A DNA stretch of 64,000 nucleotides from Alentia gelatinosa (Eukaryota > Annelida > Polychaeta > Phyllodocida > Polynoidae). The notes beneath the pieces were generated by a model. The model worked only from the letters and a program-made list of their open reading frames with translations, did not search any database and had not been told where the DNA came from. This document shows positions 50,240 to 61,887 of this stretch, piece by piece; within the stretch, counting starts at the first letter, position 1, and the number at the start of each line of letters is the position of its first letter. The position numbers and the translations under genes were made by a program. Location: the NCBI GenBank assembly GCA_950022655.1, contig OX465583.1, forward strand, positions 63,702,306-63,766,305, in the 5' to 3' direction.

Positions 50240-50783
50240 CACACTGCACCGCTCCAGTTTATCGCTAAACCTGTCTCTGCAATGATGGACTCTTTACAAT
50301 CTTAGGATTTTAAGATGTTCCCTCCGCGCCTTTTTACGGGCTATGTATTACGACCCAAGAGAATGTAATTCCTTGCTGTATAGTGTGTCTAGTAGTTTTT
50401 CCCGCAAGATTTGTAAGTGACATCGATATATTTCTTTAAATTAATCTAGTGGCAACCTTCTGATGACTTTGGAAATGATATAATTAGTTCATAAGAGTTT
50501 AAGGATTTGAAGTAAACATTCAACTGTCATCTTCTGAACTGAGTGACAACATCTCTAATTTCTTGTTTCTACTGAAAATAAAACAATGCTATGACTCTCA
50601 GAAAGATGTAATATAGTGTAATCTTGCTTCTGACTAATAGTTCCAGTGTTGTCACACTTTTAGAATTGTCAAACCAGTTTGAGTTTGAATTGACATCAAT
50701 TCTCCGACTGAAAGTAGTTATTTCCCAGAAGCCTATCATTGCAGCGACGAGTTTTCTGTATATTGCTCGAGCGCTGCAGTGTG
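50240..50783. mobile_element. 544-bp element with CACACTGCA termini and 9-bp duplication
   Basis: The left end CACACTGCACCGCTC and right end GAGCGCTGCAGTGTG are inverted repeats with one mismatch. CCTGCCTAC flanks both sides (50231-50239 and 50784-50792). Removing one copy restores the array phase (CATCTA/CCTGCCTAC/CCATCAAT), which supports a true target duplication. Nine bp fits Mutator-like (MULE) elements; hAT would give 8 bp. The interior is A/T-rich with no convincing transposase, so it would be non-autonomous. Confidence 0.65.
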
Positions 50784-53049
50784 CCTGCCTACCCATCAAT
50801 CTGCCTATCCATCAACCTGCCTACCAATCAGTCTGCTGACCCATCAACCTGCCCACTCATGAACCTGCCTACCCATCAACCTGCATACCAATCAGTCTGC
50901 CTACGAAATAGTCTGCCTACGAATCAGTCTGTCAACCAACATGCCCAACCATCAACCTTTCTAGCTAACAACCTGCCCACCCATCAACCTGCCTACCAAT
51001 CAGTCTGCCTATCCATCAACCTGCCTACCAATCAGTCTGCTGACCCATCATCCTGCCCACTCATGAACCTGCCTACCCATCAACCTGCATACCAATCAGT
51101 CTGCCTACGAATCAGTCTACTGACCCAACAAACTGCCTGCCACCAACCTGCCCACCTGACAACCTGCCGACCCATCTACCTTTCTGCCCATCAACCTGCC
51201 TACCCATCAACCTGCCCACCCATCATCATGTCAGACCAACAACCTGCATAAAAATCAGTCTGCCCACCCATCAACCTGCCTACCCATCAACCTGTAATTG
51301 CTTACCAATCAATCTGCCTACTCATCAACCTACCAATAAGTCTGCTCACCAGTAAACCTGCCTACCCAGGAACCTGCCCACCCATCAACCTGCGTACCAA
51401 TATGTCTCCCTACATAACCTGCGTATCCATCAGCCTGCCTACCAATTAGTCTGCTTACCCATCAACCTGCCTACAAATCAGTCTTCCTACCAATCAGTAT
51501 GTTCACCAATCAGCCTGCCTGTCCAACAACCTGCGAACCCATCAGCCTGCCAACCCATCAACCTGCCAACCCATCTACCTGTCTGCCTGTCAACCTGCCT
51601 ACCCTTCATTCTGGCCTACCGTCAACCTGCCAACCAATCGACCTGCCCATCCACAAACCTGCCCGACCATCAACCTACCTACCAATCAGTCTACCTGCCC
51701 ATCAACCTTCCTACAGATCTGTCTGCTGACCCATCAACCGGCCCACCAATCAACATGCCTACCCATTAACCTGCCTACCAATCAGCCTGCCTACCCAGCA
51801 ACCTGCCTACCAATAAGTCTGCCGGCCCAGCAACCTTCCTACCTATCTACCTCCCTACCCATCTACCTGCTTACCAATAAGTCTGCCCACGAATCAACCT
51901 GCCTACCCATCAACCTGTCCACCCATCAACCTGCCCACCCATCAACCTGCCTACCAATCTGTCTGCCTTTCCATCAACATGTGTACCCATCGGCCTGCCT
52001 ACCAATTAGTCTGCTTACCTATCAACCTACCTACCAATCAGTCTGTTGACCAATCAACCTGCCCGTCCAACAACCTGCCAACCCATCAACCTGCCAACCA
52101 ATCTACCTGCCTGCCTGTCAACCTGCCTACCCTTCATTCTGGCTACCCGTCTATCTGCCTACCCATCAATCGGCCTACCAATCAGCCTGCCTACCCATCT
52201 ACCTGCCTACCAATCATCCTGCCTACCCATCAACCTGTCCACCCATCAACCTGCCCAACCATCAACCTGCCTACCAATCTGTCTGCCATCGTATCAACCT
52301 GCCTTCCCATCAACCTGCCTACCCATTAACCTGCCTACTATTCAGTCTGCCTACTCATCAACCTTCCTACCCATCTACTTCCTTACCCATGAATCTGCTT
52401 ACCCATCAATCTACCTGTCAACCAACCTGCCCACCCAACAACCTGCCCATTCATCAACCTGCCTACCTATCAACCTTCCTGCCAAAAAATTAGTCTGCCT
52501 ACTCATTAACCTGCCTACCAATCAGTCTGCTTACCTATCACCCTGCCTACCCATCTCCCTCCCTAACCATCTACGTGCATTCCAATCAGTCTGCCCTCTT
52601 ATCAACCTGCCTACCCATCAATCTTCCCACCCATCAACCTGCCAACTCATCAACCTGCCTATCAATCAGTCTGCCTACCCATCAACCTACCTACCCATAA
52701 ACCTGCCTACCAATCAGTCTGCTTACCCATCAACCTGCCTACCCATTTACCGGCCTACCCATCAATCTGCCTGCCCATCAATCTGGTAACCCATCAACCT
52801 GCCCATCCACACACCTTCGCACCCATCAACTTTCCCGACCATCAACCTGCCTACAAATTAGTCTGCCCACCCATAAACCTGCCCTACCTTCAACTTGCCC
52901 ATCTACCAACCTGCACACCCACAACCTGCCTTCCCATCAACCTACCCACCCATCGACCTGCCTACTGATCACTCTGGTGACCAATCAACCTGTCCACCGA
53001 TCAACCTGCCTACCAATCATTCTGCCTACCCAGTAACGTGCCTACCCAC
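50784..53049 (+). repeat. 16-bp minisatellite, block 5
   Basis: Same unit and strand. The last 250 bp (52,795-53,049) recur at about 60,425-60,678 and, in part, near 56,095-56,275. This marks the edge of the dispersed duplication that includes the tyrosine-recombinase fragment. Confidence 0.92.
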
Positions 53050-53620
53050 TGCTGAGCTAGGGACAGAGAAGATGATGAGGCAAACTTGGGAATGAATTAT
53101 CATTATTATAAAATGATAAATGATTGATTAAATAAATAAAATGAATTAATACATAATTAATACATTGTTTGTATGAGGTGGTAATAGGTGAATGTGACAA
53201 TAAATAGTAGGATATATAAGAGTTGATCGAATTAATACATTGAGTGTATGGTTAGTATAAATATAAATTGAGTTGAGGCACAACAAGTATTTATAATAAT
53301 GAATTGAAAACATGAATATTTGTATAAAATATGATGATATTAATACATGTAATATTGTAAAATATATATAACGCCAAGAATGCCATAAATGGGATGAGAT
53401 GATGGGGTGTGGTGGTGGATATAATAGAGTGTATATAAAGGATTGATAATAAATGAGGTAGTATAAGATTGGTATAAAAGTATTGAGTCCATTGGGGCGA
53501 TTATTTAAAGATTGAGTTCAATTTTTGTCCGTTCTCCTGGAGTGTGTGCCCGAGGTTGGAAAAAATTGGATGTAGGAGGTGAACTTTTGATGCGCCTCGT
53601 CTTTTCACATACGATTATTT
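53050..53620 (-). other. A/T-rich 3' flank of a tyrosine-recombinase element, copy 1
   Basis: This sequence follows the recombinase stop codon on the minus strand. It is shared, with small indels, with 60,679-61,110 (starting at GCTGAGCTAGGGACAGAGAAG in both). The interior is rich in ATTAATACAT, TAAATAAATAAA and ATATATAA motifs. It is probably the 3' non-coding part of the retroelement or Crypton. No gene seen. Confidence 0.6.
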
Positions 53621-54672
53621 AGAGATTGCCCTACCAGCGATTTTCCCTACGGCATTTGCAGTGTCTGTTTGTATGTAAGCTTTGTAGGCGTCGAATGTCC
53701 AGTGCCTGAACCTCTGGGCCCTGTTTTTCAGTTGAGATCGTCTCAGCTTGAGATCCGCTGAGATCGATCCGCGATCTTGAGACCAACTTTGAGATCAATG
53801 GCGGAAAGTGTTTTTCAGACGTTGTCTCAAGTCTATACAGCCGATCTTAGGGGATCTCAACTCCAAGGATCTCAAGTTGAGATCTCTAACCCTCAGTGTA
53901 GAGCTATCTCAAGTTCTATAGTGATCTTCCTGTGGTTTAAGTAAACCTGAGCCTCTAAATTGCCTATTGTCGCCCCAAACTGTTATGTCAAGTCCCTTGC
54001 GATACCTTTTGTGAACCAATGTCAAGTTGAGACCGATCTCAAGTTGAGATCGATCTGAAGTTGAGACCAATCTCAAGTTGAAACTGACTTTGAGCATTAC
54101 AGTAGGTTCAGCACAAACTAGCTGAGTGGTGCAGTGCCTTGTTTTTATGTTGCTTATCAATTGTCTCTCATGGTCATAATAACCACAATAAAACTATGAA
54201 ATTTGGAAAATACGTTTGCCAGGTTATCAATACACTTTGCTCTAAATATCTTTTAATTTTGATAAGTTTTAGCACCAGATAAAAAAGTTGAGACAAGTAT
54301 CAACTGGTCTCAAGTTGAGACCGAAGTTGAGATCCTTTCACTTGAGATCCCTGAGATCATCTCAACTGAAAAACACCCAAAGCACCCCAAACGGTCTTAT
54401 CTTAGTCTTAACTTGAGATCACCTCAAATGATCTCAACTGAAAAACACTTTCGATCTCAGCGGATCTCAAGTGGACATGATCTCAACTGAAAAACAGGCC
54501 CCTGGACGTCCAGCTCGGAGTGCCCCGCCCTGTATGCCTCCGTGGCGGCGACTTTCCTTATGGAGTGAAGTGGGAACAAGGCGAGGTCAGCCCCCACGGT
54601 CCGCACGGCCGCCTCCCACTGTTTCGCCATGTAAGTAGCAGGCATAGGCCGCCTGGAGGCGTGAAACACCAG
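53621..54672 (-). pseudogene. Tyrosine recombinase C-terminus, split by a MITE (copy 1)
   Basis: Two coding pieces (54,502-54,672, then 53,621-53,716, reading on the minus strand) are separated by the 785-bp MITE at 53,717-54,501. The first carries FPLHSIRK followed by AYRAGHSELDVQG; the second carries HW then EAYKAYI-like residues (here FDAYKAYI) and ends in AISK and a stop. Relative to the unsplit copy at 61,111-61,377, an extra A and a missing C near the end cancel out, so the last 30 codons remain open with a locally altered tetrapeptide. Upstream coding sequence is lost at another MITE end (54,673). It is inactive. Confidence 0.75.
53717..54501 (-). mobile_element. GATCTCAA-rich MITE, copy D, inserted in the recombinase gene
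   Basis: The ends are GGCCCTGTTTTTCAG and CTGAAAAACAGGCCC, with CTG on both sides (53714-53716 and 54502-54504). The duplicate locus at about 61,212 reads GAACCCCTGGACG without the insertion, a clean empty site with one CTG. The interior matches copy C in reverse orientation, including the A/T-rich centre and the GAACCTACTG block. Confidence 0.88.
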
Positions 54673-54756
54673 GGGCCTGTTTTTCAGGTGAGATCATGTC
54701 CACTTGAGATCCGCTGAGATCGAAAGTGTTTTTCAGTTGAGATCATTGAGATCATC
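54673..54756 (+). mobile_element. Truncated left end of a GATCTCAA MITE fused to minisatellite (copy 1)
   Basis: GGGCCTGTTTTTCAG follows CAG (54670-54672) and continues about 84 bp exactly like the left end of copy C (CATGTCCACTTGAGATCCGC). It then passes into minisatellite at GAGATCATC/TACCTGCC. The rest of the MITE is gone. The same fusion exists at 61,381. Confidence 0.78.
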
Positions 54757-57700
54757 TACCTGCCAACCCATCAATCTGCCTCCCCATCAACCTGCCCGTC
54801 CATCAACCTTCCTATCCATCAGCCTGCCAACCAATCAAGCTGCAAACCCATCAACCTGCCCATCAATTAACCTACCCACCCATCAATCTGTCTACCAATC
54901 AACCAGCCAACCCATCTACCTGCCTATCCATCTACCTGCCTGCCCATCAACCTGCCTACTGATCAACCTGCCTACAAATCAGTCTGCTTACCGATCAGTC
55001 TTCGAAACCATCAACCTGCCCGTCCACCAACCTGCCCACCCATCAACCAGCCTACCCATTACCTGTATACCAATCAGTCTACCTAGCAATCTACCTGCCT
55101 ACCAATCAGTCTCCTGACCTATCAAACTGCCCGTTTACCGACCTGCCCACCTATCAACCTGACCACCTAACAACCTGCATACAAATCAGTCCGCCTACCA
55201 ATTAGCCTGCCTACGAATTAGTCTGCCTACACATCAACCTGCCTACCCATCTGCTGGCCTACCCATCAATCTTCCTATCTATCAGTCTGCTTACCCATCA
55301 ACCTGCCCTTCCATCGACCTGCCTACCAATCAGTCTGCCTACCCATCAACCTATGTACCAATCAGTCTGCTGACCCATCAATCTGCCCGTCAACCAACCT
55401 ACCAACCCATTAACCTGCCTACCCATCAATCTGCCCGTCAACCAACCTGCCCATCCATGAACCTGCTCACCCATCAACCTGCCTACCAATTAGTCTGCCC
55501 AACCATCAACATGCCTACCCATCAACCTGCCCGAACATCAACCTGCCTACCAATCAGTCTGCCTACCAATCAACCTGCCTACCAATCAGTCTGCCTACCC
55601 AACAACCTTCCTACCAATTAACCTGCCTAACAATCAGTCTGCCTACCCATCAACCTGCACTTCTACCTGCCTACCCATCAATCTGCCTGTCCACCAACCA
55701 GCCAACCCATCTACCTGCCTTTCCATCTACCTGCCTGCCCATCAACCTGCCTACAAATCAGTCTGCTTACCGATCAGTCTTCCAAACCATCAACCTGCCC
55801 GTCCACCAACCTGCCCACCCATCAACCAGCCTACCCATTAACCTGTATACCAATCTGTCTGCCTACCGATCAGCCTGCCTACCAATCAGTCGCCTGACCA
55901 ATACACCTGCCCGTTCACCAAACTGCCCATCCATCAACCTACCTACCCATCAACCTGCCTACAAATCAGTCTGCCTACTCATCAACCTGCCTACCCATCA
56001 ACCTGCCTACCAATCAGTCTGCTTACCCATCAACCTGCCTACCCATTTACCGGCCTACCCATCAATCTGCCTGCCCATCAATCTGCTAACCCATCAACCT
56101 GCCCATCCACACACCTTAGCACCAATCAAACTTCCCAACCATCATCCTGCCTACAAATTAGTCTGCCCACTCATAAACCTGCCCTACCTTCAACTTGCCC
56201 ATCCACCAACCTGCACGCCCACAACCTGCCTTCCCATCAACCTACCCACCCATCAACCTGCCTACCAATCATTTTGCCTATCAATCAACCTGCCCACCCA
56301 TTTACCTGCCTGCCTGTCAACTTGCCTGCCCGTCATTCTGCCTATTAATCATTTTGCCTACCCAGTAACCTGCCTACCAATCAGTCTGCAGACCCATCAA
56401 CCTGCCCATCCATCAGCCTGCCCACCCATTTACCTGCCTGCCTGTCAACCTGCCTACCCGTCATTCTGCCTACCCGTCAACCTGCCAACCCATAAACCTG
56501 CTGTCCCATAAACCTGCCCTACCATCAGCTTGCCCATCCACCAACGTGCACATTCAACAACCTAAGTACCCATCAACCTGCCTACCTCTCAACCTGCCTA
56601 GCCAGTAACCTGACTACCAATCAGTCTGCTGACCCATCAACCTGCCTATCAACTACCCCGCCCATCCATCAACCTGCCTGCCGATCAACCTGCTCACCCA
56701 AATACTTGCCTGCCTGTCAACCTGCCTACTTGTCATTCTGCCTACCCATCAACCTGCCAACACATGAACCTGCCCTACCGTCAACTTGCCTATCCACCAA
56801 CCTGCACACCCAACAACCTGTCCGACCATCAACTTACCTACCTCTTAACCTGCCTACCAAAAGTTCTGCCTGCCCATCAACCTTCCTATAGATCAGACTG
56901 CTGACCCATCAACCGGCCCAACCATGAACAAGCCTACCAATCAACCTGCCTACCAATCAGTCTGCCTACCCAGGAACCTGCCTACCAATCAGTCTGCTTA
57001 CCCATCAACCTGCCTACCAATCAGTCTGCCTACCCATCAACTTGCCTACCAATCAGTATGTTGACCAATCAACCTGCCAACCCATCTACCTGCCTGCCTG
57101 TCAACCTGCCTACCCTTCATTCTGCCTACCAGTCAACCTGCCAACCAATCAACCTGCCCGACCATCAATCTGCCTACCAAGCAGTCTGCCTGCCCATCAA
57201 CCTTCCTACAGATCTGTCTGCTGACCCATCAACCGGCCCACCCATCAACATGCCTACCAATCAACCTACCTAACCTGCAACCTGCCTACCAATAAGTCTG
57301 CTGACCCATCAACCTTCCTACTTATCTACCTGTCCACCCATGAACCTGCCCACCGATCAACCTGCCTACCAATCAACCTGTGTACTCATCAGTCTGCCTA
57401 CCAATTAGTCTGCTTACCCATCAACCTACCTACCAATCAGTCCGTCTACCCATCCACCTGCCTACCAATCAGTCAGTTGACCAATCAACCTGCCAACCCT
57501 TCATTCTGCCAACCCGTCAACCTGCCAACCAATCATCCTGCCCATCTACAAACCTGCCCATCGATCAACCTGCCCGACCGTCAACCTGCCTACCAATCAG
57601 TCTGCCTGCCCATCAACCTGCTCACTAATCTACCTGCCTGCCCATCAACCTGCCTACCCATCAACCTACCCATCCACAAACCTGCCCACCCATCAACCTG

Positions 57701-59476
57701 CCTGACCATCAACCTGCCTACTGGTCAATCTGCCCACCCATAAACCTGCCCTACCGTGAACTTGCTTATCCACCAACTTGCACACCCAACAACCTGCCAA
57801 CCAATCAATCTGCCTACCCATCAACCTACCTTCCCATCAACCTGCCTACCAATCACTCTCGTTACCCATCAAACTGCCCACCCCTCAACCTGCCTACAAA
57901 TCAGTCTGCCAACCGATAAACCTGCCCATTCATCTACCTGGCCACGTATCTACCTGCCTACCCATCAACCCGCCTAGCAATTAGTCTGCCCACCCATCAA
58001 CCAGCCCAACCATCAACCTGCCAACCCATCAACCTGCCTACCCATCAACCTGCCTTTCAATCAGTTGCCTACCCATCAACCTGCCCAACCGTCAACGAGC
58101 CTACCAATCAGTCTGCCTACCCATCAATCGGCCTACCAATCAGTCCGTCTACCCATCCACCTGCCTACCAATCAGTCAGTTGACCAATCAACCTGCCAAC
58201 CCTTCATTCTGCCAACCCGTCAACCTGCCAACCAATCATCCTGCCCATCTACAAACCTGCCCATCGATCAACCTGCCCGACCATCAACCTGCCTATCAAT
58301 CAGTCTGCCTGCCCATCAACCTGCTCACTAATCTACCTGCCTGCCCATCAACCTGCCTACCCATCAACCTACCCATCCACAAACCTGCCCACCCATCAAC
58401 CTGCCTGACCATCAACCTGCCTACTGGTCAATCTGCCCACCCATAAACCTGCCCTACCGTGAACTTGCTTATCCACCAACCTGCACACCCAACAACCTGC
58501 CAACCAATCAATCTGCCTACCCATCAACCTACCTTCCCATCAACCTGCCTACCAATCACTCTCGTTACCCATCAAACTGCCCACCCCTCAACCTGCCTAC
58601 AAATCAGTCTGCCAACCGATAAACCTGCCCATTCATCTACCTGGCCACGTATCTACCTGCCTAGCAATTAGTCTGCCCACCCATCAACCTGCCTACCCAT
58701 CAACCTGCCTTTCAATCAGTTGCCTACCCATCAACCTGCCCAACCGTCAACGAGCCTACCAATCAGTCTGCCTACCCATCAATCGGCCTACCAATCATCC
58801 TGCCTACCCATCTACCTGCCTACCAATCAGCCTACCTACCCATCCACCTGATTACCCATGAGCTGATAAATAGGGAAGTTTGTTTAACGAACCCTAAGCC
58901 AATCTCCAGGGTAATTAAAAGTTTTTAAAAAATTCAGCCCATCAATCGACCTCCATACCCATCTCCCTTCCTACTGATCTACCTGTCTACCAATTAACCT
59001 GCCTACCAATCTACCTACCTACCAACCAACCTGCCCAACCATGTACCTGCCTACACATCTACCTGCCTACCCATCAACCTGCCTACCAAGCAGTCTGCTG
59101 ACCCAACAACCTGCCCGTCCACCAACCTGCCCACCAATCAACTTGCCTACGCATCAACCTACGCACCCATCAACCTGCCTATCCATCAACCTGCCCAACC
59201 ATCAACCTGCCTACCAATCTGTCTGCCTACATATCAACCTCTCTACCCATCAACCCATCAACCTGCCTACTGCCTCCTGACCCATCAACCTGTCCGTCCA
59301 CTAACCTGCCAACCCATCAACCTGCCCACCCATCAACCTGCCCAGCCTTCAACCTGCATACCAATCAGTTTGCCTACCCATAAACCTTTCTACCCATCTA
59401 CTTCCTTACCCATCAATCTGCCTACTAATCAATGTACCTGCCAACCAACCTACCCACCCAACAACCTGCCCATCCA
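54757..59476 (+). repeat. 16-bp minisatellite, block 6
   Basis: Same unit and orientation. It contains a 703-bp tandem duplication (57,434-58,136 and 58,137-about 58,800) and, near 58,862-58,945, a short non-array island with AATCTCCAGGGTAATTAAAAG related to those at 39,912 and 43,732. The part 54,757-55,300 matches 61,465-62,230 apart from an insertion there. Confidence 0.92.
57434..58800. repeat. 703-bp tandem duplication within the minisatellite
   Basis: CAGTCCGTCTACCCATCCAC occurs at about 57,437 and 58,140. From there the two copies agree almost base for base, including rare features such as CACTCTCGTTACCC and ACCTGGCCACGTATC. The second copy lacks a short stretch (CCCATCAACCCGCCTA and adjacent units) near 58,662. 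Confidence 0.85.
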
Positions 59477-60128
59477 CAGGGATGCCAGTCTGTAGGATTT
59501 TGCCTACATGTAGGATTTTCATTTTAGTCTCAAAGAGATGAAAATTTCAAGAAATTGTATGCTGTGAGAACAATACACACTCCAAGTTCCCTAAAATCTA
59601 AATCTTAGATAAACCTGTTCTGTAATCTTTCAAAATTCTGAATTCAGCTACCCCCAGCACACTCAGTTACAGGGCTTTTGGATCCCAGTGCTCCAATCTA
59701 CAGCTGTAGGATGGTCGGATTCTTGTGGGAAATGCTCCTACGGATAAGGGCAAACTTGTATACTGACATCTGATTGGCTTAAAATATGTACTGTGAGAAT
59801 AGCATTATTATAGCATTACCAAGTCTAAAAGAAAATATCAGAGGAATGCCTAATGAACTTGTAAAGATATTCTGCAGAATATAAAACTTATAGTGTGTGG
59901 TAATATTTCTTAAATGATTTTCTTTCAAGAGTACCCCATTAAGTGCAGAACTACATATATACCCACTCTCATAGCAGATATCTAGCTATCCTATACTACC
60001 AGTCCATGCCCAAGGATCTGCTAGGAGAGTGATGGGAATTCCCCACACACCATGTGCGTTTTAGGTGATACATAGACTGGCCTCAGTCCCCATGTAGGAA
60101 TTTTTCCTGATCCCCACTGGCATCCATG
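59477..60128. mobile_element. hAT-like element with CAGGGATGCCAGT ends (652 bp)
   Basis: The left end CAGGGATGCCAGT and right end ACTGGCATCCATG are inverted with one mismatch. CATCCA lies on both sides (59471-59476 and 60129-60134), giving a 6-bp duplication, though CATCCA is also an array motif. The interior is unique and A/T-rich, without a recognisable transposase. Confidence 0.68.
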
Positions 60129-60134
60129 CATCCA

Positions 60135-60678
60135 TCAACCTGCCTACCCATCAACCTGCCTACAAATCAGTCTGCCTACTCTTTAACCTGCCTACCCATC
60201 AACCTGCCTACCAATCTCTCTGCTTACCCATCTCCCTCCCTAACCATCTACGTGCATTCCAATCAGTCTGCCCACTTATCAACCTGCCTACCCATCAATC
60301 TTCCCAACCATCAACCTTCCTACCAATCAGTCTGCTTACCCATCAACCTACCTTCCCATCACTCTTGTTACCCAACAACCTGCCCACCCCTCAACCTGCC
60401 TGCCCATCAACCTGCTAACCCATCAACCTGCCCATCCACACACCTTAGCACCAATCAACTTTCCTGACCATCAACCTGCCTACAAATTAGTCTGCCCACC
60501 CATAAACCTGCCCTACCTTCAACTTGCCCATCTACCAACCTGCACACCCACAACCTACCTTCCCATCAACCTACCCACCCATCGACCTGCCTATTGATCA
60601 CTCTGGTGACCAATCAACCTGCCCACCGATCAACCTGCCTACCAATCATTCTGCCTACCCAGTAACCTGCCTACCCAC
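60135..60678 (+). repeat. 16-bp minisatellite, block 7
   Basis: A short array block. Its right half is the duplicate of 52,795-53,049 and leads into the second recombinase locus at GCTGAGCTAGGGACAG. Confidence 0.9.
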
Positions 60679-61110
60679 TGCTGAGCTAGGGACAGAGAAG
60701 ATAATGAGGCAAACTTGGGAATAAATAATTTATTATTATTATAAAATGATAAATGATTGATTAAATAAATAAAATGAAATAATACATAATTAATACATTG
60801 TTTGTATTAGGTGGTAATAGGTGAATGTGATAATAAATAGTAGATGAAATATAAGAGTTGATTGAATTAATACATTGAGTGTATGGTAAGTGTAAATATA
60901 AATTGAGTTCAAGTACGAGTATCTATAATAATGAGTTGATAACATGAATATTTGTATAAAATATGATGATATTAATACATGTAATATTGTAAAATATATA
61001 TAACGCCAAGAATGCCATAAATGGGATGAGATGATAGAGTGTATATAAAGGATTGATAATAAATGAGGTAGTATAAGATTGGTATAAAAGTTTTGAGTCC
61101 GTTGGGGCAA
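60679..61110 (-). other. A/T-rich 3' flank of a tyrosine-recombinase element, copy 2
   Basis: This is the counterpart of 53,050-53,620, shorter because a GTGGTGGTGGAT-containing piece and a segment around TTCAATTTTTGTCCG are absent here. It lies directly downstream (minus strand) of the recombinase stop codon. No gene seen. Confidence 0.6.
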
Positions 61111-61377
61111 TTATTTAGAGATTGCCCGTACCAGCGATTTCCCTACGGCTTTTGCAATGTCTGTTTGTATGTAAGCTTTGTAGGCCTCAGATGCCCAGTG
61201 CCCGAACCCCTGGACGTCCAGTTCGGAGTGTCCCGCCCTGTATGCCTCGGTGGCGGCGGCTTTCCTTATGGAGTGTAGTGGGAACAAGGCAGGGTCGGCC
61301 CGCACAGTCCGCACGGCAGCCGCCCACTGTTTCGCCACATAAGTAGTGGGCATCGGCCGCCCGGAGGCGAAAAACAC
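61111..61377 (-). pseudogene. C-terminal catalytic part of a tyrosine recombinase (copy 2)
   Basis: The 88-residue open frame ends at a natural stop (AISK, then TAA). Counting from its first Met, it shows His35-x-x-Arg38 (LHSIRK), His60-Trp (GHW) and Tyr69 (YKAYI). The His60-to-Tyr69 spacing of nine residues is that of the H/W...Y motif of tyrosine recombinases such as XerD. It therefore holds the second half of the catalytic site. The N-terminal part with the first catalytic Arg is lost, because the coding sequence runs straight into a MITE end at 61,381. Such domains occur in DIRS/Ngaro-type retroelements and in Cryptons; the sequence style suggests one of these, but no reverse transcriptase is visible to decide. 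Confidence 0.78.
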
Positions 61378-61380
61378 CAG

Positions 61381-61464
61381 GGCCCTGTTTTTCAGTTGCG
61401 ATCATGTCCACTTGAGATCCGCTGAGATCAAAAGTATTTTTCAGTTGAGATCATTGAGATCATC
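61381..61464 (+). mobile_element. Truncated left end of a GATCTCAA MITE fused to minisatellite (copy 2)
   Basis: GGCCCTGTTTTTCAG follows CAG (61378-61380), and the same 84 bp and the same fusion to minisatellite are seen as at 54,673. The two loci therefore share one ancestral rearrangement. Confidence 0.78.
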
Positions 61465-61565
61465 TACCTGCCAACCCATCAATCTGCCTCCCCATCAACC
61501 TTCCTACCCATCAGCCTGCCAGCCAATCAACCTACAAACCCATCAACCTCCCCTTCCTTTAATCT
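61465..61565 (+). repeat. 16-bp minisatellite, block 8a
   Basis: This short block is the duplicate of about 54,757-54,870 and ends in TTTAATCT, the left flank of the next insertion. Confidence 0.85.
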
Positions 61566-61881
61566 CAGGGATGCAAGTTCGCCGACAATTGACGGAAATC
61601 AGAAATTTCTGCATCTTGAAATATTATCATTAACAAAGTATAAACCTCCATAGGCCGTTAGCATTGACGCACACGCCGCCGGGAAAACGACACAGTGAGT
61701 ACTTTGGCGGCAGTTAAACGCACCAAGGGCCGTTGACACTGCCGTCAGAGTTCCATCAAGTGCCGAAATTTTGTTTGACGGCACGGGGGGTGGGGGCGTC
61801 CCCCCCCCCCCCCGAATTCGCCCCAGTTTTTTTGTGTGTTTTTGTTTCCGACTTTTTCATCAGTTCCGACTTTCATCCCTG
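61566..61881. mobile_element. hAT-like element, 316 bp, with clean TAATCT duplication
   Basis: The left end is CAGGGATGCAAGTTCG and the right end GACTTTCATCCCTG. TAATCT flanks both sides exactly (61560-61565 and 61882-61887). The duplicate locus near 54,870 reads CAATTAACCTACCCACCC with a single site and no insert. A CAGGG start with 6-bp duplications is reminiscent of hAT subgroups with short target sites. It contains a 14-16 C run near 61,800 and no transposase. Confidence 0.82.
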
Positions 61882-61887
61882 TAATCT

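Noticed and set aside
53909..54160. 83-codon frame inside the 53.7-kb MITE
   Set aside because: It consists mostly of translated GATCTCAA/TTGAGATC repeats and is not open in the other MITE copies.
60790..61110. 106-codon Tyr/Ile/His-rich minus-strand frame downstream of the recombinase
   Set aside because: It is the translation of A/T-rich repeats (ATTAATACAT and similar) and is not kept in the duplicate at 53.1-53.5 kb.
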